From positions 2,418,001-2,482,000 of the forward strand of contig NZ_CP074570.1 of the NCBI RefSeq assembly GCF_019900845.1: 64,000 bases of DNA. Direction: 5' to 3'. This document shows, piece after piece, positions 1 through 8,130 of the stretch (the first letter of the stretch is position 1; every line of letters starts with the position of its first letter). The position numbers and the translations under genes were made by a program. Below the pieces are notes generated by a model. The model did no database searches and was not told the DNA's origin. It worked only from the letters and a program-made list of their open reading frames with translations. Origin of the DNA: Paraneptunicella aestuarii. GTDB lineage: Bacteria > Pseudomonadota > Gammaproteobacteria > Enterobacterales > Alteromonadaceae.

Positions 1-1466
1 GGATCTTTTGCGTAGCGTTTATCCTGAATAATGGATTTAGCCAGTTCGACAATTTTATCGGTGGAAATAAGGTGCTGGTCTGATGAAGTTGATAATTCCC
101 AGGCAACATTATTAGCTCCTGTGGGAAATTCTTCTAAAGAGGCTTGAAGAATTAACTCTTTGGCTTTTTCTTCATTTTGTTTAATTTCAAATCCATTGGC
201 GTGAATGAGTGCGATTTTATACAAGTCAACTGTATCTGGATTGGCCTTTTGAGCTTTTTCTAACAACCATAATGGATTAGCCGCTCTGGGAAATACATTC
301 ATATCCAGATAGTAAAGCGTGGCCAAATATGCGGTTGCATAGGCATTGCCTTTATCCGATAGATTAATGATTCCTTTATAACCAATTTCCTGATCTTTTT
401 CGGTTTTTCCGTACAGTAACAATATGATTTCTTTAATTAATCTTGCTGACTCATCATAATAACTCGCTCGAGATACCCATTTATAAGTTTCAATAATCGC
501 TTCTTTATCTTCGGAATCAAAATACAGGCCAGCAACTCTCATTTGAGCATAAACACGCCCTGATTCCGCCAGTTCCAAGCAGGCTAAAAACGCCTCTGAA
601 TCCCCTACTTCACTGGCTTGATTGCACACCTCAAGATCCGCATCCCAATAGGGTTCTTGCTGTATGACTACGGTTTCACTCTCAATATTTTCATCTTCTA
701 CTTCAATCTTGTCGGACATGAATCGGGTAAATATTGAAAGCATGAATAGCCACAACGCAGCATAGGCCACAAACTTAATGACTCTCTTGGTTCTATTTTC
801 CTGTGGCGCTATGTATTCAGCTTTTTGATTGATGGCAGCACTACCATATGCCGCATAGAAAACAGCATCCATTTCTTCCAGCGAAAAGGCTTTGGAAAGC
901 TCAAGCTCTTGTCCTTGCCAGTCAAAAATGCGAGCAAACTCAGGAACAACATAATCCGGGAGATTGGAGGGGCTCCAATCTTCGCGAGAATGGCATAAGT
1001 GCCCTGCCAATAATTTGAATACCTGATAACTGAGCAATTGTCGGCATTCTGAAGATTGCATCAGTTCGTTATTGAACAGAGCCTTCCAGTCGCCATCGTC
1101 GGTTCGGGAGTTATCAAGCAGTTCGGTGAGAGATGCAAGAAATTGTTCTATCTTATCTTTCAAATAAACTTCCTGTTCTGTCACGGGTTCGATCTCTGCT
1201 ATCCATTGAGAGCCTTGTTCTTCATCCTCTTGCACTTTATCGAATGAGTCATTATTCGAGTCGTCGCCAGTCTGCTCTAAAATCGCATCCTCATTATGAG
1301 ATTCAGAAAATTCGTAACTTAATGCCGCTTGATACGCTTCATTTAGCCGCTGAAATTTTTCTGGTTCATCTTCTGGATGACAGTCACGCAGTAATTTCGC
1401 ATATGCGCGTTTGATCTCTCTTTCATTGTCCGTTGGCGCTATACCTAAAACTTCCCAACAATTCAT
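1..1466 (-). CDS. J-domain protein with membrane anchor (3' end cut by window edge)
   Basis: About 488 codons are visible on the minus strand from an ATG at 1466; the C-terminus lies outside the window. Residues 1-50 form a J domain (starts MNCWEVLGIAPTDNEREIKR). The usual HPD tripeptide reads H30-P31-E32. An acidic linker follows, then one membrane span at about residues 229-250, then a helical region with Sel1/TPR-like spacing. The gene begins 6 bp after the stop of the Hsp70 gene, so the two form one operon and this is very likely its co-chaperone, as DjlB/DjlC are for HscC in E. coli (family knowledge). The J domain precedes the span and is expected on the cytoplasmic side. Substrate unknown. 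Confidence 0.8.
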   Translation of the reverse strand, partial: MNCWEVLGIAPTDNEREIKRAYAKLLRDCHPEDEPEKFQRLNEAYQAALSYEFSESHNEDAILEQTGDDSNNDSFDKVQEDEEQGSQWIAEIEPVTEQEVYLKDKIEQFLASLTELLDNSRTDDGDWKALFNNELMQSSECRQLLSYQVFKLLAGHLCHSREDWSPSNLPDYVVPEFARIFDWQGQELELSKAFSLEEMDAVFYAAYGSAAINQKAEYIAPQENRTKRVIKFVAYAALWLFMLSIFTRFMSDKIEVEDENIESETVVIQQEPYWDADLEVCNQASEVGDSEAFLACLELAESGRVYAQMRVAGLYFDSEDKEAIIETYKWVSRASYYDESARLIKEIILLLYGKTEKDQEIGYKGIINLSDKGNAYATAYLATLYYLDMNVFPRAANPLWLLEKAQKANPDTVDLYKIALIHANGFEIKQNEEKAKELILQASLEEFPTGANNVAWELSTSSDQHLISTDKIVELAKSIIQDKRYAKD

Positions 1467-1472
1467 TAATCG

Positions 1473-3164
1473 TTATCCCTCGATTTGCTTCATTATTGAT
1501 AAAACCTGATTACGTGCGGAGGCTATTGCCTGTTCATTTTGGCTGAGCAAGGTATTTTCAAAATCTTGCAAAACCTGAGCGATGTAAGTACGCATATCAC
1601 CGAGATGCTCTTCATAAAGCCTTTCTAACTGTGCAATGATTTGTTTGTTCAATGCGTTTTCGCGAGGATGAATTTTAATATCGTTCAATTTTGCCAGACT
1701 TTCTTCAATTTCTTCCGGGCTCATATTGGTTGCGGAATTATTAATAATTAAACGTTCCGTTTTCCCGGTGGTTCCAACTTTTAGTATAGCTTCCAAAATA
1801 CCATTGATGTTGTAAGTAAAGCGTATATCAACGAACTGTTCACCCGCCTTGTCTTTCGGCACATCACTTTGGATCTTGCCTATACTGATGTTGTTTTTGG
1901 TTAGCCGGCTTTCGCCTTGAAAGATCTCGCACACAATCTGTTCCTGATTGTCATGAACCGTATGCAGCCTTTTTTCACGGCTTACCGGCACTGTCATATT
2001 ACGCTCGATAATAGGTAGAAAATGTCCGGATTCGTATTGATTAACGCCACGTTCCACCACAATTCCAACCCCCAGTGTATAAGGGCAAACATCGGTTAAT
2101 ACAATGTCGTTTAAGGCTTCGTTTCTGGCTTTTAATGCTGCTTGAATCGCGGTTCCTCTGGCAACCACTTCATCGGGATCAATATGGCTGGTTGGCAGCA
2201 TTTTAAACATCCGAGACACTTCACTTCGAATCCAGGGCATTCTGGTTGCACCGCCAACCAAAATCACTTTATTTAGTTGAGAACTTTCAATCTTGCTATC
2301 TCGTAGCGCGCGTTCAATGGGTAAGGTGAACTGCTTTATTAAATGTTGAATGCACTTTTCAAATTCAGTGCGGGTGCAGTGCCACTGAATCTCTCTGCCG
2401 GCCAGAGATATTGAGACTTCCCCTTCATGTGATATCGACAGTGCATGTTTCAGTGTTTCAATATGAGCATTGAGTCGAGATTGTTCGTTCTTGTCTAATG
2501 CAATGAGTTGAAGATTGTTTTGTTTTAAGAACAGTTCTTTTAACGCTTGAGTAAAGTCCTCTCCACCAAGAAAATTGTTTCCTGATGAAGCTCTTACTTC
2601 AACGATATTATCGAACACATCCAAAATAGAGACATCCAGGGTTCCACCACCAAGGTCGATAACCATGAACATCTGTTCTTCCAACCCTTCATGTATTCCA
2701 TAAGCGAGTGCTGCGGCTGTGGGTTCATTGATCAACCGTTCCACTTTTAGCCCTGCCAACTCCCCTGCTATTTTGGTTGCCGAGCGTTGAGCGTCACTAA
2801 AATAAGCCGGCACACTAATAACGGCTTCCGTTACTTCGCATCCCAGGTAAGCTTCTGCATCCTGTTTAAGTTGTTTTAACATCAGAGCAGAAAGCTCTTC
2901 CGCTTTAAAGGTACGATTACCTAATGTGATTTGCGCTTTTGTTCCCATTTGGCGCTTAAATGTTGCGACACTTAATTCTGGGTGGCTGATTAAGCGCTCT
3001 TTGGCTGACTGCCCAACAATTATTTCCTGACTTTTTTCGTCATAACTGATGACTGACGGTGTGAGGTTGCTACCTAGAGCATTCGGTATGAGTGTTGGTT
3101 GTCCATCTTTCCAAACACAAATCAGGCTGTTTGTTGTGCCCAGATCAATTCCCAGTAAAGCCAT
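1473..3164 (-). CDS. hscC: HscC-type Hsp70 chaperone
   Basis: A 563-residue Hsp70, shorter than DnaK (about 638) and close to HscC (about 556). It carries the N-terminal phosphate-binding loop LGIDLGTTNSLICVWKDG, NEPTAAALAYG, the VIDLGGGTLDVSIL loop and VGGATRMPW, so the ATPase domain (about 1-365) is complete. The substrate-binding beta domain and a short helical lid follow, without a DnaK-like acidic tail. The ATP-driven chaperone probably works with the membrane-anchored J protein encoded 6 bp downstream. The gene diverges from the two-component regulator, with about 220 bp between them. The HscC subfamily call rests on length and J-protein pairing. Confidence 0.85.
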   Translation of the reverse strand: MALLGIDLGTTNSLICVWKDGQPTLIPNALGSNLTPSVISYDEKSQEIIVGQSAKERLISHPELSVATFKRQMGTKAQITLGNRTFKAEELSALMLKQLKQDAEAYLGCEVTEAVISVPAYFSDAQRSATKIAGELAGLKVERLINEPTAAALAYGIHEGLEEQMFMVIDLGGGTLDVSILDVFDNIVEVRASSGNNFLGGEDFTQALKELFLKQNNLQLIALDKNEQSRLNAHIETLKHALSISHEGEVSISLAGREIQWHCTRTEFEKCIQHLIKQFTLPIERALRDSKIESSQLNKVILVGGATRMPWIRSEVSRMFKMLPTSHIDPDEVVARGTAIQAALKARNEALNDIVLTDVCPYTLGVGIVVERGVNQYESGHFLPIIERNMTVPVSREKRLHTVHDNQEQIVCEIFQGESRLTKNNISIGKIQSDVPKDKAGEQFVDIRFTYNINGILEAILKVGTTGKTERLIINNSATNMSPEEIEESLAKLNDIKIHPRENALNKQIIAQLERLYEEHLGDMRTYIAQVLQDFENTLLSQNEQAIASARNQVLSIMKQIEG

Positions 3165-3287
3165 ATATATCCATCATATTGAGTTCAGTATCACGGCTAA
3201 TTTTGCCTGAATCATTTCCTTATGAATAGGCTCTGTTGAAAAGTCATCGAAAAAGTACGGCTTTCAGCCGCCATTTCATTATGCAAG

Positions 3288-3304
3288 CTTAAGATTTTCT
3301 TAAG
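3288..3304 (+). promoter_or_regulatory. PmrA/QseB-type response-regulator box
   Basis: The sequence is CTTAAG, five bases, CTTAAG: two direct half-sites one helical turn apart, the arrangement bound by PmrA/QseB-like OmpR-family regulators. It lies 84 bp upstream of a gene for exactly such a regulator, so it is probably an autoregulatory site. Similar half-sites recur at 7322-7348. Confidence 0.6.
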
Positions 3305-3387
3305 TTTTGACTGCGATTATCGAGTATCAATGCTAAAGTTTTACAGAATTCCCCTTTCACTTATATTTTAATGGACACTCATTCCAA

Positions 3388-4047
3388 ATGAGAATTTTAC
3401 TGGTTGAAGATGATATTCAATTAGCCGATGCGCTAAAAACCTCACTCAGTCATGAGGGATTAACCATTAATCACGTCACGTCTGGAGCGCAAGCGCTTTC
3501 CAGCATTCAAGCTGGTGACTGCGATATGCTGATCCTGGATCTCGGCTTACCGGATATGGATGGAATAAGCGTTCTCAAATCGATTCGTAATTCCAAGAAC
3601 CTGTTACCTGTTCTGATCCTGACCGCCAGAGATTCAATGGATGACAAAATACGTGGTCTTGATACCGGAGCCGATGATTACCTGATTAAACCATTCGAGA
3701 TGCAAGAGTTGTTTGCACGTATCCGGGTCATCGAACGCCGCTTGGGCACTGCTGAACAGTCCGTAATCAGCATAGGTAATGTTAGCCTAAATACCGCGGA
3801 ACATAGTGTAACCCTTGATGCTCAGCCTTTAGAACTGTCGAAGAAAGACTACATGGTATTACGCTCTTTAATGGAAAACGCTGGCCGAGTGGTATCCAAA
3901 GATAAACTGGAATCCTCATTATATGAATGGGGCGAAGAAATCAGCAGTAATGCCATTGAAGTCAGGATCCATCATTTACGCCGTAAACTGCCCGATGGCT
4001 TTATTAAAACCATTCATGGCGTCGGTTACACCATTAAGAAAGTATGA
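3388..4047 (+). CDS. OmpR-family response regulator, QseB/PmrA-like
   Basis: 219 residues. An N-terminal receiver has the acidic pair ED at 8-9, phospho-acceptor D51 (LILDLGLPDMDG), the conserved T of LILTARDS and lysine in LIKPFEM. A C-terminal winged helix of the OmpR/PhoB type ends in IHHLRRKL...IKTIHGVGYTI. The stop overlaps the kinase start by 4 nt (ATGA), so they are co-translated. The QseB/PmrA assignment rests on overall look and on the CTTAAG direct repeat upstream. Its likely targets are its own operon and the 7399 operon. The signal is unknown; the downstream cupredoxin and FTR1-like genes suggest metal, but this is inference. Confidence 0.88.
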   Translation: MRILLVEDDIQLADALKTSLSHEGLTINHVTSGAQALSSIQAGDCDMLILDLGLPDMDGISVLKSIRNSKNLLPVLILTARDSMDDKIRGLDTGADDYLIKPFEMQELFARIRVIERRLGTAEQSVISIGNVSLNTAEHSVTLDAQPLELSKKDYMVLRSLMENAGRVVSKDKLESSLYEWGEEISSNAIEVRIHHLRRKLPDGFIKTIHGVGYTIKKV

Positions 4048-5414
4048 ATTCCATCACTCGATTTTTGGTTAGCATCATCATATCAGTGCTCACATTAGTG
4101 ACCTTCTCTGCCGCTATTCGCGGCTACAATGTGAGTATGAGCAAAGCGAGTTATTTGTTTGATAAAGACTTACAACTCATGGCCGACACCATTCGTTCTT
4201 TACCCACAAGCAAAGACAATCCGCAATTAATAAAGCTACATCAGCAAGATCATCTGGCGTTTCAGATTTGGCATCATGATCAATTGGTACTGAGAACCGA
4301 CAACACTCCTAACACCGCCATCGGCCCCTTGGAAAAAGGCTTTTACGAGCAAAACTTTTCAGGTAAACGTTGGCGCGTGTATGCCACATACGAAACAAAG
4401 AATGAGCGTTTTATTTTAGTGGCTCAATCTATTGATGAACGCTTTTCTGTTGCTGAACAGTTGATCGTCGCAGCAATGAGTCCTTTGATTATCAGTATTC
4501 CGTTTTTGGCTTTATTGATCTTTTTCCTGATTGGCGCAGGTTTAAAACCGTTACGTAAACTGTCCGACCGACTGGATACCAAAAAATCAGATGATTTTAG
4601 CGAAGTTCGATTAACCAATATTCCGGTTGAGCTAAACCCGGTTGTCAGCAAGCTCAATTCTCTACTTTCCCGTTTGGGCGCCTCGTATCAACGAGAGCGT
4701 CGATTTGCCTCGGATGCAGCCCATGAATTAAGAACGCCGCTAAGTGTGCTAACTATTTCCCTGCACAATCTGGCTAATGAACTGCAAGAACAAAACCTGG
4801 ATACCGCACAAGCCAAAGCATTGAATAAAGGCGTGGAGCGAATGGGACACGTCATTGAGCAAATGTTAATGCTGAATCGCACCAATCCAGACACCTTTAT
4901 GCAACAGTTTTCTACGTTCTCTCTTGATGCACTGGTTCGCGAGCAAATTGGTGATTTTTATCCCAAATTAGAAGAAAAGGAACAAACCATAGAGTTTTAT
5001 GGTCAAAACGTCCGGTTAACAGGCGATGAAACCTCGGTAGGCATTTTAATCTTTAATTTATTAAGTAATGCTAACAAATACATTCCTGTTCATGGCAAGA
5101 TCGTGCTCAGTTCGGAATACAGGGAACAACAACCCACCTTGATCATTGAAGACAGTGGCCCGGGCATACCAGAACAAGAATATGAACATGTTTTTCAACG
5201 TTTTTACCGTATTGGTGGAGACAGACATAATTCCAATGAATCAGGATGTGGGCTCGGCTTGGCAATAGTAAAACAAATCTGTGATCTTCATCAGGCACGT
5301 ATAGAATTATCTCGCTCGGAGTCTCTGGGAGGGTTACGCATAACTATATTTTTCAATGAGAATGCTGATTCTAAGCCTAATTACGAGAATGGAGGCTCAA
5401 TTGTTAAAGCTTAG
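4044..5414 (+). CDS. Sensor histidine kinase, QseC/PmrB-like
   Basis: 456 residues. Membrane spans lie at about 6-26 and 143-165 and flank a periplasmic sensor of some 115 residues. A HAMP-like linker follows, then the H box ASDAAHELRTPL with phospho-acceptor H227, the N box (LLSNANKY), G1 (EDSGPGIP) and G2 (GCGLGLAIV). The kinase is therefore complete. It is the partner of the regulator encoded immediately upstream. Its last codons overlap the start of the cupredoxin gene, so all five genes from 3388 to 7272 probably form one transcript. Confidence 0.9.
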   Translation: MNSITRFLVSIIISVLTLVTFSAAIRGYNVSMSKASYLFDKDLQLMADTIRSLPTSKDNPQLIKLHQQDHLAFQIWHHDQLVLRTDNTPNTAIGPLEKGFYEQNFSGKRWRVYATYETKNERFILVAQSIDERFSVAEQLIVAAMSPLIISIPFLALLIFFLIGAGLKPLRKLSDRLDTKKSDDFSEVRLTNIPVELNPVVSKLNSLLSRLGASYQRERRFASDAAHELRTPLSVLTISLHNLANELQEQNLDTAQAKALNKGVERMGHVIEQMLMLNRTNPDTFMQQFSTFSLDALVREQIGDFYPKLEEKEQTIEFYGQNVRLTGDETSVGILIFNLLSNANKYIPVHGKIVLSSEYREQQPTLIIEDSGPGIPEQEYEHVFQRFYRIGGDRHNSNESGCGLGLAIVKQICDLHQARIELSRSESLGGLRITIFFNENADSKPNYENGGSIVKA

Positions 5415-5784
5415 AGCCCCGCGCCTGGCTTCCCTATTGTTCTTCACTTTTTCCTGTTCGGTTTTTGCCGTAACGGAAGAGTATTTCCTGACCATAGAAA
5501 ACCATTTGTTCTATCCCTCAGAGCTGAAAGTACCCGCGAATCAAAAAATCAAGCTCACCATTATTAACAAGGATGATGAAGCTGAAGAGTTCGATAGCTT
5601 TGACTTAAACAGAGAAAAAGTCATCTTCGGTAATCGTAAAGGCACTATCTATATTGGGCCTCTTGAACCGGGTGAATATCATTTTATTGGTGAATACAAT
5701 CCTAATTCTGCACGAGGATTAGTCATTGCCGTTTCCCCTGAACAATTGGCAACAGAAGAAACAGGAGTGAGCGATGCTAATTAA
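5401..5784 (+). CDS. Periplasmic cupredoxin-domain protein
   Basis: About 127 residues with a signal peptide ending near CSVFA, followed by a single cupredoxin-like beta domain (EEYFLTIENHLFYPSELKVP to ARGLVIAVSP). I prefer the TTG at 5401 because GGAGG lies 5 nt upstream; an in-frame ATG at 5389 and more distant starts are alternatives. I do not see the Cys/His/Met set of a type-1 copper site, so it may bind another metal or none. Genes of this kind sit beside FTR1-type permeases (as in EfeO and related proteins), and here the next gene is FTR1-like. It overlaps the neighbouring genes on both sides. Confidence 0.75.
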   Translation: MLKLRAPRLASLLFFTFSCSVFAVTEEYFLTIENHLFYPSELKVPANQKIKLTIINKDDEAEEFDSFDLNREKVIFGNRKGTIYIGPLEPGEYHFIGEYNPNSARGLVIAVSPEQLATEETGVSDAN

Positions 5785-6574
5785 TACCGTCGTTTTATTC
5801 CTGAGTGATGCTTTGCCAACCTTTTTATTGATGGCACTTCTTTTAGCGAATAGCCATAGCCCTTCATTAATGTCCTCAATGACCAAAAGTATGGTGTACG
5901 GCACGATATTGGGGGTGTTTGTGTCGATTGTATTGATGAAGATTGTGGCTAATGCATCGGACTATTTTGAAGGCAATCTCTACGAGCTCATCTTGTCGTT
6001 CCTATTACTCGTGTTTTATAGCACCGCGATGGCTTATCTATTTACCCTTAATGGTCGTTTCCAAGGTTACAACCCAGTCATTGCGTTAATCTTGATTAGT
6101 ATCAGTGTGGGTATCAATGGAGCCAGCCTGTTTACCTATTTATATACATTTTGGTCGCATACCGCAGCGAATGTATTGTCATTGGGTATCGTATTAGGAA
6201 CAGGGATCAGTGTGTGTGTCGCAGTGATCCTGTTTTATGCCGCACAATGGACGTACATCAGTTGGCATTACAATGCCCCTATTTGGTTGTTTATTTGTCA
6301 TATCGCCGGTCAAATGCACCAAATTATCCACTACCTGGAACAAATTGGCTGGCTTCAAAGTGGTATGCCGGTCTGGAATACTCGTCAGCTATTGTCTGAG
6401 CGTTCTGAAGTTGGGCATTTCCTGACTTCATTTATCGGTTATAAAGACTCTCCCAGTATGCTGCACCTCCTTGTGTTCATGTTAGCAATAGGTTTTGGTG
6501 CTGCTATTTACTACTGGAGTAAACATAACAACTTTCAATCCACACCTCGTAAAGATACAGAGGTATTATCATGA
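5774..6574 (+). CDS. FTR1-like multi-span membrane protein lacking REXXE motifs
   Basis: 266 residues with about seven hydrophobic spans. Context (cupredoxin before, outer-membrane-like protein after) and the YFEG motif at about 64-67 followed by a long hydrophobic helix fit the FTR1/EfeU iron permease family. Where FTR1 proteins carry their first REXXE in span 1, this protein reads SDALPT (11-16), and the second REXXE position (near VGINGASLF) also lacks the Arg-Glu pair. Those residues are needed for ferric iron transport in known FTR1 proteins, so the role here may differ. It overlaps the genes on both sides. FTR1 membership is probable, not proven. Confidence 0.6.
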   Translation: MLINTVVLFLSDALPTFLLMALLLANSHSPSLMSSMTKSMVYGTILGVFVSIVLMKIVANASDYFEGNLYELILSFLLLVFYSTAMAYLFTLNGRFQGYNPVIALILISISVGINGASLFTYLYTFWSHTAANVLSLGIVLGTGISVCVAVILFYAAQWTYISWHYNAPIWLFICHIAGQMHQIIHYLEQIGWLQSGMPVWNTRQLLSERSEVGHFLTSFIGYKDSPSMLHLLVFMLAIGFGAAIYYWSKHNNFQSTPRKDTEVLS

Positions 6575-7272
6575 TGTTACGTCTATTACTGCTGCTGGCT
6601 ATAAGCCTGTATATCACCTCAACACAAGCCAACGAAGCCATTATTGATAAGGTTTATCACCCCTATGTACTTAGCACTGAGCGTAAAGTGGAATGGCGCT
6701 TTGTCTCCCGTGAATCCGATAATGGCAACATTCTGGCGCAACGTTTGGGTTATGGTCATTCACTACGCGAAGACTTGTCCCTTGAAGTCTATCTGATCGG
6801 TGAGCGCGATAGTGAAGACAACTTCGGTATTCAAGCCTATGAAATAGAATCTCGTTGGGTGTTGACCGAACAAGGTCGCTATTGGGCTGACTGGGGAATT
6901 CTGGTCGAGCTGGAAAAAGAACGGGCTGAAAACACCTGGGAATCCTCAATTGCACTGTTGTTTGAAAAAGAAATTAATCGCACCAGCTTAACCATGAACC
7001 TGTTCGTGGGCAAAGAATGGGGAGACGATGCTGACGAAGATGAATTACAGGTCTCATTTAGAATGAATTATCGCTATCGTCTATGGCCAGAGTTTCAACC
7101 CGCTATAGAAGTGTATACCGGCGATGAAGTGTTCGGAATTGGCCCAGCTTTCACAGGTGTTTATCGTTATGAAGGGAAAAAACAACTTAATTACGATTTG
7201 GGCTTTATTTACGATACCAGTGGAAAAGGCCAAGAACGAAGCCTCAGGTTCTCTCTGGAATGGGAGTTTTAA
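6571..7272 (+). CDS. Putative outer-membrane beta-barrel protein
   Basis: 233 residues with a signal peptide (cleavage near TQANEA). The rest is rich in alternating, charged, amphipathic strands and ends in the aromatic-terminated strand RFSLEWEF; a C-terminal Phe is typical of outer-membrane barrels. No cysteine or metal motif is evident. It starts 4 nt inside the FTR1-like gene and is the last gene of the regulator-kinase-cupredoxin-FTR1 set, so it may be the outer-membrane part of that system. I do not recognise a named family. Confidence 0.65.
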   Translation: MMLRLLLLLAISLYITSTQANEAIIDKVYHPYVLSTERKVEWRFVSRESDNGNILAQRLGYGHSLREDLSLEVYLIGERDSEDNFGIQAYEIESRWVLTEQGRYWADWGILVELEKERAENTWESSIALLFEKEINRTSLTMNLFVGKEWGDDADEDELQVSFRMNYRYRLWPEFQPAIEVYTGDEVFGIGPAFTGVYRYEGKKQLNYDLGFIYDTSGKGQERSLRFSLEWEF

Positions 7273-7321
7273 ATCATTAAAAATCAAATAGTTAAAATAA
7301 ATTAATAGAAATTCCTTTAAT

Positions 7322-7348
7322 CTTAAGCACTCCTAAGAATTTCTTAAG
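7322..7348 (+). promoter_or_regulatory. Three CTTAAG-like half-sites upstream of the hemolysin/HDO operon
   Basis: The stretch holds CTTAAG at 7322, an imperfect CTAAG at 7333 and CTTAAG at 7343, spaced about 10-11 bp on the same strand. This matches the box at 3288-3304 and the arrangement bound by PmrA/QseB-like regulators. It ends 50 bp upstream of the preferred start at 7399, where a promoter should be. Confidence 0.55.
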
Positions 7349-7398
7349 AACTATTGACTATTGTTGTTACCATGAAAATGATTAAAGGTAACAACAGC

Positions 7399-8130
7399 AT
7401 GCAACTGCTTGACTCAATTTCCTTTGAATGTGCCAGTGTAGAGCCGCAATTTAAAACACCTTCTTTTGAGAATATTGTTGCTCCTGCGTTATATACCCAG
7501 CCTCTGGAAGCGCTGATAGCACAACAAGGTGATATTTCTCGTGCCACTGTCGAAGCCTTTATCAAACAAGGTTTTCAGCAGGTTCATCAGGCTTCTATTC
7601 ATTCCTTTATGCCTTCACTGTTGTATTTAAGAAAGTATGGTTTGATTCAGTCAGCCCTGGGTGTACGAGTATGCTCCGAGAACACATTTCTAGCTCAATA
7701 CTTTGACCAACCTTTAGCGCAAGAGCTTAATCAGTCGGGTTTTCAGGTGGAATTGCAAGATTGTGTCGAAATAGGCAACCTGCGCAGCATTTCCAACACC
7801 TATACGCAGCATCTGTTTTTAATGGCTGTTCTTGCCTTATCGTTGCGCGACAAGTCAGTCATGCTGTTTACCGCGATACCACCGGTAGTCAATATTCTGG
7901 TTAAGCACAATATTCCTTATGTGGAATTAGCGGCCGCGGATGAATCCAGAGTGTCGGGTGGCCCAGATAGCTGGGGAAGTTACTACCAACACAAACCAAT
8001 GGTAATGGCCGTGCGTATTGCCGATGTTATCTCCTGTATTGCTGAATCCAAGCTGCTATCCGCTTTATCGCTAACCTTTGACGGATTAATCCAGCAATTG
8101 GCAGAGCAACTAGAGGATGCTGGTGTATGA
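7399..8130 (+). CDS. Thermostable-hemolysin family protein
   Basis: 243 residues from the ATG at 7399 (AAAGG 10 nt upstream); in-frame ATGs at 7372 and 7378 are possible. It resembles the thermostable hemolysin (delta-VPH) family, whose fold is acetyltransferase-like: SIHSFMPSLLYLRK and a C-terminal helical part. No signal peptide is visible, so a secreted toxin role is doubtful despite the family name. Its stop overlaps the ligase start (ATGA). The surrounding ligase, diiron-oxidase candidate and SDR suggest it may act as an acyl-handling enzyme in a small-molecule pathway (inference). Confidence 0.7.
   Translation: MQLLDSISFECASVEPQFKTPSFENIVAPALYTQPLEALIAQQGDISRATVEAFIKQGFQQVHQASIHSFMPSLLYLRKYGLIQSALGVRVCSENTFLAQYFDQPLAQELNQSGFQVELQDCVEIGNLRSISNTYTQHLFLMAVLALSLRDKSVMLFTAIPPVVNILVKHNIPYVELAAADESRVSGGPDSWGSYYQHKPMVMAVRIADVISCIAESKLLSALSLTFDGLIQQLAEQLEDAGV

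Noticed and set aside
3229..3249. GGCTCTGTTGAAAAGTC, similar to terminal repeats of IS6-family elements.
   Set aside because: No second end, target duplication or transposase nearby; the match is short and imperfect.
7399..8130. Reading the thermostable-hemolysin family gene as a secreted toxin.
   Set aside because: No signal peptide or secretion signal is present, and the gene is translationally coupled to an AMP ligase in what looks like a biosynthetic operon.
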